Assembly (NCBI GenBank): GCA_011799875.1
Contig: CM022298.1
Span: 729,909,111 to 729,973,110 of the forward strand
Source: Thinopyrum elongatum
Taxonomy: Eukaryota; Streptophyta; Magnoliopsida; Poales; Poaceae
Reading direction: 5' to 3'
Length of the DNA: 64,000 nucleotides
The position numbers were made by a program, and so were the translations under genes. Positions 1 to 12,032 of the stretch are shown one piece after another. Each line of letters starts with the position of its first letter. The stretch's first letter is position 1. Below the pieces are notes generated by a model. It saw only the letters and a program-made list of their open reading frames with translations, did no database searches and was not told where the DNA came from.

Positions 1-690
1 CAAACTCGTCGTCGAAGAACCACCCCGCTGCGGCGCCGCTGGTCTAGGACGACCAAAAGCCATCAAGCCAAGTAGCTGAGGAGCATTTTCGCGTCTATGC
101 GCTTTCGTAGACCTCAACAGTGACCCAAAGGGCCATTTCCTTTGGGGCTCGCCGGCCGGGGAAAGCCCCGGTACTCTTCCGCCACCAGATTCGTCACCAA
201 CCATCGCCGGAGCGAGGCTGCCACGCCGGATCTGCCACCTGGACACCTCAGACCCTGCACCACAACAGCTGCTACCTCGCCATGGTCGCCACCGCCACCC
301 CAAGAGAGGAAGCGAAGAACAGCCAACTCCTGTACATGGCAGAGTGCCATCCTCCACACTTCCTCGGGGAGGACGGAGAGATCGCCCATGAAACGGGGAA
401 GGAAAGGGAGGACCAAAATCCCTAGCACAGACGCCGCCGCCGTCTCAGCATCTGCGCCTAGGCACACAACACCGACAAGCTATCCAACGCCGCCACAGAC
501 GCCGTCATCGCACCAAACCCTACAATTCACACACCAGAGACACAGATCCGGGGTTCCCCCGCTCTCCCGCTGCCGGAGCAGCGGCCAGAGAGGGAGGGAA
601 CCCTCGGTCTGGTCGCCGGCGGAACGAGGGATGAGGACGCCTTTCTTTCCGCCTCGCTCTCGAACAGTGGCTGAGAAAAAGGGCAAGTAG
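1..690 (-). mobile_element. Non-LTR (LINE-like) retroelement copy, antisense, cut by window edge
   Basis: GC-rich sequence without a plausible plant gene structure. Its right part (about 550-680) is homologous to about 63030-63150, inside another antisense element at 62125-63170: both read 'agcggccagagaggga'-like text followed by a purine-rich tail. The minus-strand translations of the two regions also resemble each other (an Arg-Ser-Ala motif followed by a Trp/Leu/Pro-rich stretch), so they are the same repeat family. The 3' poly(A) end would lie left of the window. Assignment to LINEs rests on the better delimited relatives in this window. Several overlapping ORFs are shadows. Confidence 0.5.
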
Positions 691-700
691 GGTACACATG

Positions 701-879
701 TTTTTTTTCAATAGCTCAAGCTGCCAGAGTCTATGCATATCGATTCGATTTACCCAAAACTGTACTAGAAACTCAAGTAAAGCTAGATAGCAATCATGGA
801 TTAACTACACCGCTTACTAAAATTAGATAGCAATGTTGTAAAATTTGATTCTTCTCTTGTTTTTAGGGAGGCGTCACAC
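701..879. repeat. Duplicated block, left copy (chitinase 3' flank)
   Basis: About 180 bp closely matching 63681-63898 in the same orientation, including the shared stretch 'aagtaaagctagatag' and the right boundary 'cgtcacac'. In this copy the block leads into the chitinase gene's 3' side. The other copy lies at the window's right edge. Confidence 0.8.
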
Positions 880-1175
880 TTTTTTTTGACACAGTACAGA
901 GACAGACGCTCTTACATACACACATACACCCATCCCTATAAACGCACGCACGCACACCCTACCCTATGAGCACCTCTGAGAGACTGAGCCGACACATCAT
1001 CTAGAGATTGATAAAGTCATCACTAGCGCCTCCGTGGTCAACGGAAACGTCTCCTCCACTGAACGAACATCGCCGGAAATCCAGATGAGACTAACACGGC
1101 ACCCCGATTCAGCGAATCGGATGCCCTGTGTTCCATCCCAGAGATCAACGTTTTCTGAAAACACAGTACAACTTG
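880..1175 (-). mobile_element. Non-LTR retroelement 3' tail, antisense
   Basis: Starts on the plus strand with a T8 run followed by 'gacacagtac'. On the minus strand it reads as a GT-rich 3' region ('gtgcgtgcgtgcgt') ending 'gtactgtgtc' plus poly(A), which I recall as a common Triticeae retroelement tail. The homologous block at the right window edge (ending 63898) lacks this insertion exactly after 'cgtcacac', which supports an insertion here. The inner boundary is approximate. Confidence 0.6.
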
Positions 1176-1379
1176 GCCTAGAACAGAACCATGATTTATT
1201 GCAATACTAAGAGTATAAAGGTTCAGATATTACAATACTTAGCGAGGCAAGGCGGCACGACTCGTGCGGCGACAATATTTACATTATTTATCGGACACAT
1301 CAGGGCCTCGTCTTCTAGCAGCGGAATGATAGTGGGACTCACAGTCTTAGTACTTAGTTGTTCAGGTTACTGGCCATTT

Positions 1380-2249
1380 TCACTGCGCCGCGAGCCAAGC
1401 AGAGAGCTCCGCGAGCCAAGCCGAGAGCCCGCTACTGAAAGGCCTCTGGTTGTAGCAGTCGAGGTTGCTCCCGTAGCCGACGCCGAGGATGTCACAGTAA
1501 CGCTTGTAGAAGCCAATCCGGTTGGCCACCCGGGGGTCCTGGCCCCTGCCGCACTCGAGCCCGCCGTTGATGATGTTGGTGATGACGCCGTACCCGGGCT
1601 TCCGACCGGCGGCGTTGTCCGAGCCCGACGGCCTCCACTGGCCCGTGACCACAGCGTGACACGACGGCTTGTTCGCCTGCGCCGTCATCCAGAACCACAA
1701 CGCCGTCTTGAACGACACCGTGGGGTCCGTCGCCACCCGGTCGGGGTTGTTTAGCAGGTCCATGCCGGTGGCGCGCCCCGCCGGGCCGTAGTTGTAGTTC
1801 CAGGAGAGTTGGATGGGGCCGCGGCCATAGTACTGCTTGCCGGGCGCGCACGGCCACTCCGACGATGGCTGGCAGTAGCTCCCCGGCGAGCACTGCTCCT
1901 GCTTGAAGCAGTAGCCCCAGGCGAAGGGGCCGTCGGGCGCGGTGGCCTACCCACCAGTGGTCTCGTGGGAGGTCTGCCCGAAGAAGGCCGCCACCTCCCG
2001 CTTCCGCGTCTCGGTGCTCCCTGTGGTGCCGAAGGCCAGGAACGCCTTGGCAGCAGCGACGAAGGCATCATACGTGTAGAACCCACGGGCGGGGCACGCC
2101 GCATCATTGCGGTGAGGGAGCATCTTCTCGAAGAGGTCCCTGGACACGATGGACGCCACTCCCTGCTGGGCGCGGGCGGTGGCGAGCGCCGCGGCCAGGA
2201 CGACGGCCAGGATGGCCGCCACACTCGGGGCTCTCAGCACTGTGAACAT
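1380..2249 (-). pseudogene. Class II chitinase (GH19) with one premature stop
   Basis: Intronless reading frame of 289 codons encoding a secreted endochitinase of glycoside hydrolase family 19, the pathogenesis-related type that cuts cell-wall chitin. Residues 1-27 form a signal peptide ending Ala-Thr-Ala-Arg-Ala. The catalytic domain follows with no hevein domain, so the organisation is class II. The HETTGG motif (first catalytic Glu) and the FKQEQ segment (expected second catalytic Glu) are both present. Codon 101, expected to be the Trp after HETTGG, is TAG (1947-1949), which would end translation between the two catalytic residues. The frame is otherwise open on both sides with no frameshift, so inactivation looks recent. 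The C terminus extends past the usual Gln-Arg-Pro-Phe end with a duplicated Ser-Ala-Trp-Leu-Ala segment. The start was chosen for the signal peptide and the TATA box 46 bp upstream. A sequencing error at the stop cannot be excluded. Confidence 0.9.
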
Positions 2250-2294
2250 GGTTTTGATCGATCTTGCTGCCGGACAAAGGCGCCAAGTGCCGCC

Positions 2295-2301
2295 CTTTAT
2301 A
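2295..2301 (-). promoter_or_regulatory. TATA box of the chitinase copy
   Basis: The minus strand reads 'tataaag' 46-52 bp upstream of the chitinase ATG. The short leader 'ggcacttggcgcctttgtcc' recurs almost unchanged at about 39985-40005 in front of the broken chitinase copy. Confidence 0.65.
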
Positions 2302-2889
2302 GAGCAATATTTGTATGGAGAATCGGTGGAGAAAAGTCGTGGCGCGCCAATATTTGTGCCGGCCATCGCACTCACTCATGTCTCATCGTTTGAATTCTGA
2401 AGCGTGGCATGCCACGAGAAGCTTCCCTTATCTCCGTGCATAAAACTATGGTGAAAAAGCGATCGATCGATGATTCTCAACCGCTAGCGTCAATTCCAGC
2501 TGTTTGATGAGATTTTGTCGCAATTTTATACTTACCATGTATCTCTACTCCTAATATCGCACCACGCCCCGTGCTGACACAGGGCACAGGGTGTGCCGTT
2601 TGGTGATCCTCTGCCGTGGTTTGTGCCTCCCGATCAACGTACAAACTGATCTCGGGTGTGGTGCCGCCGCTGGGGAGTGCTGCAGGCCGAGGCTACATGA
2701 TTTTTCCGGTCTTTCCCGTCAGAGATCTATACGGATTGACATATGTCGCCCCTGGGTATCTAGGTCGGAAAGGCTCCGGTCACGCGCGCACACATTATCA
2801 GCCAACACGGCTTCAAGAGGGCGTGGCGCGAAGCTTCGTTTTCTTATCGGAGTCATGGGACATGTCTAAATCAAGATTCCCAAGGCATC

Positions 2890-3473
2890 GATAGAGGCGG
2901 AGGAAGTCATGGCGGCTGCGATTGAAGATCTTGAAGCATTGACGGAAAGGTGTATTGGAGGTGATGAAGACTGCGTGCTAGGTGTTTGGTGACTTGCAAC
3001 AGCGGTCTCGACAAGCGGGGGCGGCAGCACTGGAGGACTGCAATTTTGGTGGTACTCCTCGAGTACGAATCTCGATTCCCAGGGTGAAAACCCAAGGTTT
3101 GGCCTTTATTGGTTGTACCTGGCAATGGCCTTTTTGAAGGCATTGTTTTTTGGGTGATTTCGGACTTTCTCCAGGGTGAAAATTCAAGATCTTAGATCGG
3201 GCAACAACAATGCTTGTGCATTGTTTTCTTCTTGGAGGTGTTGCTTTTGGAGAATCTCTTTTGTAATCCGGGTGTTGTCTTTCGGTGGTTGTTAGAGTGT
3301 TGTTGTTGCTAGTGATTGATCACCGTGGCAGGATCTTTTTTCTTCTGTTTTTTTTTTATTTTCTTTTTGGGCTGTGTGTATCCTTGATGTCTTTGGACAT
3401 CTTGTTGGTACAGAGGCCGGGTGTAGTTGGTATCTTCGCGATATTAATATATTCTCTTTATCGAAAAATGGAG
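2890..3473 (+). mobile_element. LINE-like non-LTR copy, sense orientation
   Basis: Gene-like, GT-rich sequence ending 'gatattaatatattctct' then 'ttatcgaaaaa'. The same terminus appears in reverse complement at the left end of the antisense copy at 48246 ('ttttataaagggaatatatt'). That shared 3' end and the short A run define the right boundary. The left boundary is approximate, and no flanking duplication was found. Confidence 0.5.
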
Positions 3474-4067
3474 CAGTTGGTAGCCTGGTACTCCGGTTTT
3501 ATTTTAATTCGGTTTTATTTCCTCCCAACACCCCGCCCTTTGGTTTTTCCCGGGAGTTTTTACGTCATTCGTTCGCTCGCCCCCTCGCACGACCTCTCGC
3601 TCCCACCGATTTCTTTCCAAAAAAGTAAGTCGCCCATTTACAATCGAAGGAACAGGTCACCCCACCGAGTTTTACTCAAGGAAACCCACCCCTGCGCACC
3701 ATCAATCAAAGGAAGGCGTCAACCCCACCGATCGTATCCAAAGAAAGCACACCTCCTCCCGGATCTGGTTTTTATTACAGATTTTTCTTGCCATACGATA
3801 CAGGGCGAGATCGCACAATTTAAGGACGCCAGTTATATGCATGTGATCCCACCTAATCAATATCTTCCTCCCAAAATTTCTTGCGCCCATATGCTGAATC
3901 CAGAAATCCCGGATTCCACTAATTTTTATGATCTGATTCTGAACCCCACCTCTCTCTTGCGGCAGAGAGCCGCCATACTTGACGCAGGTGATGACGAGCT
4001 CCACAGGTCAGGGCCTCCTCTCCTCCCTCCCATGGCAGCCATCCCTTCCCCTATCTCTGTCTATGAG
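3474..4067 (+). other. Gene-like segment of unknown origin, left of the solo LTR
   Basis: C-rich, partly open sequence resembling grass 5'-UTR/exon sequence. It ends with 'atggcagccatcccttcc', an open stretch broken by the LTR at 4068. If the LTR (4068-13380) and one target-site copy are removed, the open frame continues into the Trp/Arg-rich stretch at 13386 onward. I do not recognise the product. It may be host sequence carried by the surrounding Helitron candidate. Confidence 0.3.
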
Positions 4068-4081
4068 TGTGACGCCCCCGG

Positions 4082-6734
4082 CCCGATCGTGCACTAATCA
4101 TACACGCAAATGCACACGATCAAGCCTAAGGACTCACGGGAAGGTATCACAACACAACTCTAAAACATAAATAAAGTCATACAAGCTTTATATTACAAGC
4201 CAGGGCCTCGAGGGCTCGAATACATAAGCTTGCGAACAAGCGTCAGCGGAAGCATCAGATATCTGAGTACAGATATAAAAGAAAGTACAGAAAGGCCTTT
4301 AGAAAGGCGGGGCAAAATAAAACACTACGATCGAAAGGCGAAGGCCTCCTGCCTGGGACCCTCCGATCCTACTCCTGGTCGTCAGTCAACTCATAGCAGA
4401 AACCATCCTCTGGGTAGTAGTAGTAGCGATCGTCGGCAGGGCAGCTGTCTCAGGGGCTCCGTCATCTTGGTCACGACAAACTGATATGGGGAGAAAAGGA
4501 AAGAAAAGCAACCGTGAGTACTCTGAAGTACTCAGCAAGCAAGGATCTACACTACATATGCAACATTATCAAGGGGAGGCTGTATATGTGGACTGGGCTG
4601 CAGAAATGCCAGAATAGAGAGAAGGCCTAGTCCTATCGAAGACTAGCATCTTCAGCGATCTTGCAGCAGTAGAAGAGAGTAGAACAATACAATATAATGT
4701 AGCAGTAATAATATCAACCTCACCCAGAGATCCTTTCTCGACTCCCTGCGAGAAAGCAATCCCAGAGCCATACATTCATCAACCTCGTCCTGAGATCCCT
4801 TCTCGACTCCCTGCGAGAAGCAATCCCAGAGCTATATATACAGGTCTCATCACAGGTATCCAGTTCTAAATTGTATCAATCAGGATACAACTCCGAGTGT
4901 CCTTTACCGTAGGACCGGCTATCGATAGAAGTGTTCTTCCCTGCAGGGGTGCACCAACTTACCCAACACGCTCGATTAACTCCGGCCGGACACACTTTCC
5001 AGGGTCATGCCCGGCCTCGGCCAAACGACACATCGCAACCCTACCTACAACTCCGCAGAGAGGTCCCCGCCGGTCTACATCCTAAGCGCAAGGGGGTCTT
5101 GGCCATCGCCCCTCGCCCTCCGGGTCGTTGCGTGCCGGGCGAACCAGGCTCCACCCCTTAGGATGGTGCCGGCCCAGCCCGGCCGCAGTGCTGAACTGGA
5201 CGTCTGACAGAGTTTTCGGCTGATGCATACGATGCAGAACGCCCATACTATGCCCACGTGATGGTTAGTGCTATCAGACCAGAGGCCTGCTCGGATCAAA
5301 TATCCAAATCGCTAGGACTAGGGGCTTGCGGTAACGAGCAGAGACTCACGAAAGATGTGACCCCGTCGCCCCGTCTCGAGGACTTGCGGCAAGGGTTAAG
5401 AATGCCCGGCCGCGCCTCGTATTCACCACTCGGGCACCACACTGGCAACCCGCCTTCACATCACACGCGGGTACCCCTCAGGGTCGACCCGCCTTTCCAA
5501 GTAACATTGTAAAGTCCAAGTATCCGTGTGTCCATAACATCAGGGAATCCGAGGTATCACCCTCATTGAATTCCCACTCGATGTATCCGTCAAGATGAAC
5601 TAGGAGGAATCACCCTCACTGGGTCCACACTTGAGGTGTTATACGACAGCGTCGTTATCGGAAGCGGTGAAGGAGGAATCACCCTCGATGACCACGACCG
5701 AATAACTACTCTACAGAGTTAACATCAGAAGTGCTACATGAGGTTTCACCCTCGACACTCGATAGTAACGCTGCAGTGTCGTTACAACTAAGGGGGGGGG
5801 GGGGTGATGTGCGGTGTCGGGGCCTAGTCTTCAATCCCGTTGATCGGGTCTTCTGACGATCCAGCGCGGCAGTCGGGATAAGTGGGGTCACTGATAGGTC
5901 TCTACCCAGCCTAGACTAAACAGTTTAGGATATGCAGGTAATTATCAACAGCAGGTTACAATGAACAGGCTATGCATCAGAATAGGTAAAGCAGCAGCAG
6001 CAGTAATTCTAATGCAAGCATGAGAAATAGAATGGGCGATATCGAGATGATCAAAGGTGGGGCTTGCCTGGTTGCTCGGCGGCAAGGGCAAGGTCGTCTA
6101 TGGTGTCTTCGGGATCCGGAGCTGCGTCGGTCTCGGGGACGACGTCAGGGTCGGGGGCTATCGAGAGAGAAGAGGGGGAGGAAACAGTATAAATATATAG
6201 CAAACATGAGCATGACAAATACGATACACGGTGCTAGGGGTAGTCTAACGCAGCATCACACGTAACAGACGGAGCGGGAGAATATCTGACGATATTTCCC
6301 GGGTCTTTGGAATTATCGGACAGAGGATAAGAGGGGAACGGTTGCAAGTTCGGATAGTTAGGGACGCGTGACGGACAAACGGATCGCGTGTTCAGATTCG
6401 TCTCGTCGTTCTGAGCAACTTTCATGTACAAAGTATTTTCATCTGAGCTACGGATTATTTTATATGATTTTCTAAAGTTTTTTATTAATTTCTGAAATTT
6501 AATTAATTATTTAAATTAACATTATCCGAAACAGTGTCTTGCTGACGTCAGGGGACTGTTAGGGTTAATTAGGGTTAACTAATTAATTAATACTTAATTA
6601 AACTAATTAATTAAATTAGATTAATCTAAACAGACTTAATTAACTAATTAATTAACTAATTAACTATTAATTTTATTTATATTATTTATCTATTTAATTT
6701 TTTTTTTTAAGTTTTCGGGGGCGGGCCCCTCGTG
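4082..6734. repeat. Tandem unit 1 of the 2.65-kb repeat
   Basis: Starts 'cccgatcgtgcactaatc' and ends 'gggcccctcgtg', 2653 bp. This is the most diverged copy: the segment around 5100-5190 differs clearly from units 2 and 3, and it has a longer G run at about 5792-5804. Small ORFs recur at equivalent places in each unit and are not genes. Confidence 0.95.
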
Positions 6735-9375
6735 CCCGATCGTGCACTAATCATACACGCAAATGCACACGATCAAGCCTAAGGACTCACGGGAAGGTAT
6801 CACAACACAACTCTAAAACATAAATAAAGTCATACAAGCTTTATATTACAAGCCAGGGCCTCGAGGGCTCGAATACATAAGCTTGCGAACAAGCGTCAGC
6901 GGAAGCATCAGATATCTGAGTACAGATATAAAAGAAAGTACAGAAAGGCCTTTAGAAAGGCGGGGCAAAATAAAACACTACGATCGAAAGGCGAAGGCCT
7001 CCTGCCTGGGACCCTCCGATCCTACTCCTGGTCGTCAGTCAACTCATAGCAGAAACCATCCTCTGGGTAGTAGTAGTAGCGATCGTCGGCAGGGCAGCTG
7101 TCTCAGGGGCTCCGTCATCTTGGTCACGACAAACTGATATGGGGAGAAAAGGAAAGAAAAGCAACCGTGAGTACTCTGAAGTACTCAGCAAGCAAGGATC
7201 TACACTACATATGCAACATTATCAAGGGGAGGCTGTATATGTGGACTGGGCTGCAGAAATGCCAGAATAGAGAGAAGGCCTAGTCCTATCGAAGACTAGC
7301 ATCTTCAGCGGTCTTGCAGCAGTAGAAGAGAGTAGAACAATACCATATAATGTAGCAGTAATAATATCAACCTCATCCTGAGATCCTTTCTCGACTCCCT
7401 ACGAGAAAGCAATCCCAGAGCCATAACGTCTTCAAACCTCGTCCTGAGATCCCTTCTCGACTCCCTGCGAGAAGCAATCCCAGAGCCATATATACAGGTC
7501 TCATCACAGGTATCCAGTTCTAAATTGTATCAATCAGGATACAACTCCGAGTGTCCTTTACCGTAGGACCGGCTATCGATAGAAATGTTCTTCCCTGCAG
7601 GGGTGCACCAACTTACCCAACACGCTCGATTAACTTCGGCCGGACACACTTTCCTGGGTCATGCCCGGCCTCGGCCAAACGACACATCGCAACCCTACCT
7701 ACGGCTCAGCAGAGAGGTCCCCGTCGGTCTACATCCTAAGCGCTCAGAGGTCTTGGGCCATCGCCCTGTGCACTCCGAGTCGTTGCGCGCAGGGAGAAGC
7801 CTGGCACCAGGAGGGCGCCGGTCCGTCCGTGCCGCCATGCTGAACTGGACGTCTGACAGAGCTTTCGGCTGATGCTACGATGCAGAACGCCCATACTATG
7901 CCCACGTGATGGTTAGTGCTATCAGACCAGAGGCCTGCTCGGATCAAATATCCAAATCGCTAGGACTAGGGGCTTGCGGTAACGAGCAGAGACTCACGAA
8001 AGATGTGACCCCGTCGCCCCGTCTCGAGGACTTGCGGCAAGGGTTAAGAATGCCCGGCCGCGCCTCGTATTCACCACTCGGGCACCACATTGGCAACCCG
8101 CCTTCACATCACACGCGGGTACCCCTCAGGGTCGACCCGCCTTTCCAAGTAACAATGTAAGGTCCAAGTATCCGTGTGTCCATAACATCAGGGAATCCGA
8201 GGTATCACCCTCATTGAATTCCCACTCGATGTATCCATCAAGGTGAACTAGGAGGGATCACCCTCACTGGGTCCACACTTGAGGCGTTGTAGGACAGCGT
8301 CGTTATCGGAAGCGGTGAAGGAGGAATCACCCTCGATGACCACGACCGAATAGCTACTCTACAGAGTTAACATCAGAAGTGCTACAAGAGGTTTCACCCT
8401 CGGCACTCGATAGTAACGCTGCAGTGTCGTTACAACTAAGGGGGGTGATGTGCGGTGTCGGGGCCTGGTCTTCAATCCCGTTGATCGGGTCTTCTGACGA
8501 TCCAGCGCGGCAGTCGGGATAAGTGGGGTCACTGATAGGTCTCTACCCAGCCTAGACTAAACAGTTTAGGATATGCAGGTAATTATCAACAGCAGGTTAC
8601 AATGAACAGGCTATGCATCAGAATAGGTAAAGCAGCAGCAGCAGTAATTCTAATGCAAGCATGAGAAATAGAATGGGCGATATCGAGATGATCAAAGGTG
8701 GGGCTTGCCTGGTTGCTCGGCGGCAAGGGCAAGGTCGTCTATGGTGTCTTCGGGATCCGGAGCTGCGTCGGTCTCGGGGACGACGTCAGGGTCGGGGGCT
8801 ATCGAGAGAGAAGAGGGGGAGGAAACAGTATAAATATATAGCAAACATGAGCATGACAAATACGATACACGGTGCTAGGGGTAGTCTAACGCAGCATCAC
8901 ACGTAACAGACGGAGCGGGAGAATATCTGACGATATTTCCCGGGTCTTTGGAATTATCGGACAGAGGATAAGAGGGGAACGGTTGCAAGTTCGGATAGTT
9001 AGGGACGCGTGACGGACAAACGGATCGCGTGTTCAGATTCGTCTCGTCGTTCTGAGCAACTTTCATGTACAAAGTATTTTCATCTGAGCTACGGATTATT
9101 TTATATGATTTTCTAAAGTTTTTTATTAATTTCTGGAATTTAATTAATTATTTAAATTAACATTATCCGAAACAGTGTCTTGCTGACGTCAGGGGACTGT
9201 TAGGGTTAATTAGGGTTAACTAATTAATTAATACTTAATTAAACTAATTAATTAAATTAGATTAATCTAAACAGACTTAATTAACTAATTAATTAACTAA
9301 TTAACTATTAATTTTATTTATATTATTTATCTATTTAATTTTTTTTTTTAAGTTTTCGGGGGCGGGCCCCTCGTG
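6735..9375. repeat. Tandem unit 2 of the 2.65-kb repeat
   Basis: 2641 bp, directly abutting units 1 and 3 with the same junction text (cctcgtg|cccgatcg). Almost identical to unit 3 over most of its length. Confidence 0.95.
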
Positions 9376-12032
9376 CCCGATCGTGCACTAATCATACACG
9401 CAAATGCACACGATCAAGCCTAAGGACTCACGGGAAGGTATCACAACACAACTCTAAAACATAAATAAAGTCATACAAGCTTTATATTACAAGCCAGGGC
9501 CTCGAGGGCTCGAATACATAAGCTTGCGAACAAGCGTCAGCGGAAGCATCAGATATCTGAGTACAGATATAAAAGAAAGTACAGAAAGGCCTTTAGAAAG
9601 GCGGGGCAAAATAAAACACTACGATCGAAAGGCGAAGGCCTCCTGCCTGGGACCCTCCGATCCTACTCCTGGTCGTCAGTCAACTCATAGCAGAAACCAT
9701 CCTCTGGGTAGTAGTAGTAGCGATCGTCGGCAGGGCAGCTGTCTCAGGGGCTCCGTCATCTTGGTCACGACAAACTGATATGGGGAGAAAAGGAAAGAAA
9801 AGCAACCGTGAGTACTCTGAAGTACTCAGCAAGCAAGGATCTACACTACATATGCAACATTATCAAGGGGAGGCTGTATATGTGGACTGGGCTGCAGAAA
9901 TGCCAGAATAGAGAGAAGGCCTAGTCCTATCGAAGACTAGCATCTTCAGCGGTCTTGCAGCAGTAGAAGAGAGTAGAACAATACCATATAATGTAGCAGT
10001 AATAATATCAACCTCATCCTGAGATCCTTTCTCGACTCCCTACGAGAAAGCAATCCCAGAGCCATAACGTCTTCAAACCTCGTCCTGAGATCCCTTCTCG
10101 ACTCCCTGCGAGAAGCAATCCCAGAGCCATATATACAGGTCTCATCACAGGTATCCAGTTCTAAATTGTATCAATCAGGATACAACTCCGAGTGTCCTTT
10201 ACCGTAGGACCGGCTATCGATAGAAATGTTCTTCCCTGCAGGGGTGCACCAACTTACCCAACACGCTCGATTAACTTCGGCCGGACACACTTTCCTGGGT
10301 CATGCCCGGCCTCGGCCAAACGACACATCGCAACCCTACCTACGGCTCAGCAGAGAGGTCCCCGTCGGTCTACATCCTAAGCGCTCAGAGGTCTTGGGCC
10401 ATCGCCCTGTGCACTCCGAGTCGTTGCGCGCAGGGAGAAGCCTGGCACCAGGAGGGCGCCGGTCCGTCCGTGCCGCCATGCTGAACTGGACGTCTGACAG
10501 AGCTTTCGGCTGATGCTACGATGCAGAACGCCCATACTATGCCCACGTGATGGTTAGTGCTATCAGACCAGAGGCCTGCTCGGATCAAATATCCAAATCG
10601 CTAGGACTAGGGGCTTGCGGTAACGAGCAGAGACTCACGAAAGATGTGACCCCGTCGCCCCGTCTCGAGGACTTGCGGCAAGGGTTAAGAATGCCCGGCC
10701 GCGCCTCGTATTCACCACTCGGGCACCACATTGGCAACCCGCCTTCACATCACACGCGGGTACCCCTCAGGGTCGACCCGCCTTTCCAAGTAACAATGTA
10801 AGGTCCAAGTATCCGTGTGTCCATAACATCAGGGAATCCGAGGTATCACCCTCATTGAATTCCCACTCGATGTATCCATCAAGGTGAACTAGGAGGGATC
10901 ACCCTCACTGGGTCCACACTTGAGGCGTTGTAGGACAGCGTCGTTATCGGAAGCGGTGAAGGAGGAATCACCCTCGATGACCACGACCGAATAGCTACTC
11001 TACAGAGTTAACATCAGAAGTGCTACAAGAGGTTTCACCCTCGGCACTCGATAGTAACGCTGCAGTGTCGTTACAACTAAGGGGGGTGATGTGCGGTGTC
11101 GGGGCCTGGTCTTCAATCCCGTTGATCGGGTCTTCTGACGATCCAGCGCGGCAGTCGGGATAAGTGGGGTCACTGATAGGTCTCTACCCAGCCTAGACTA
11201 AACAGTTTAGGATATGCAGGTAATTATCAACAGCAGGTTACAATGAACAGGCTATGCATCAGAATAGGTAAAGCAGCAGCAGCAGTAATTCTAATGCAAG
11301 CATGAGAAATAGAATGGGCGATATCGAGATGATCAAAGGTGGGGCTTGCCTGGTTGCTCGGCGGCAAGGGCAAGGTCGTCTATGGTGTCTTCGGGATCCG
11401 GAGCTGCGTCGGTCTCGGGGACGACGTCAGGGTCGGGGGCTATCGAGAGAGAAGAGGGGGAGGAAACAGTATAAATATATAGCAAACATGAGCATGACAA
11501 ATACGATACACGGTGCTAGGGGTAGTCTAACGCAGCATCACACGTAACAGACGGAGCGGGAGAATATCTGACGATATTTCCCGGGTCTTTGGAATTATCG
11601 GACAGAGGATAAGAGGGGAACGGTTGCAAGTTCGGATAGTTAGGGACGCGTGACGGACGAACGGACCGCGTATTCAGATTCGTCTCGTCGTTCTGAGCAA
11701 CTTTCATGTACAAAGTATTTTCATCTGAGCTACGGATTATTTTATATGATTTTCTAAAGTTTTTTATTAATTTCTGGAATTTAATTAATTATTTAAATTA
11801 ACATTATCCGAAACAGTGTCTTGCTGACGTCAGCATGACGTCAGCATGACGTCAGGGGACTGTTAGGGTTAACTAATTAATTAATACTTAATTAAACTAA
11901 TTAATTAAATTAGATTAATCTAAACAGACTTAATTAACTAATTAATTAACTAATTAACTATTAATTTTATTTATATTATTTATCTATTTAAAATCTTTTT
12001 TTTTTTAAGTTTTCGGGGGCGGGCCCCTCGTG
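9376..12032. repeat. Tandem unit 3 of the 2.65-kb repeat
   Basis: 2657 bp. Near-identical to unit 2, with scattered substitutions (for example around 11655-11675) and a local expansion of the bZIP-like motif tgacgtca to three copies at 11824-11855. It joins the unique part of the LTR (tcataggccc) at 12033. Confidence 0.95.

Noticed and set aside
142..690. 182-codon ORF as a protein-coding gene
   Set aside because: Ser/Pro/Arg-rich translation in antisense of a repetitive non-LTR element with a homologue at 62125-63170.
3285..4097. 270-codon ORF spanning the LTR boundary
   Set aside because: It crosses a LINE 3' end and runs into the solo LTR, so it is a chance fusion frame.
9200..9222. ttagggttaattagggtta as telomeric repeat
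   Set aside because: Only two imperfect units. The plant telomere unit is TTTAGGG in long arrays; this is AT-rich LTR sequence.
4230..11713. Recurring small ORFs (84, 81, 65, 62 codons) repeated three times
   Set aside because: They repeat only because the 2.65-kb LTR segment is tandem. They show no domain, no codon bias and no conservation beyond the DNA copy itself.
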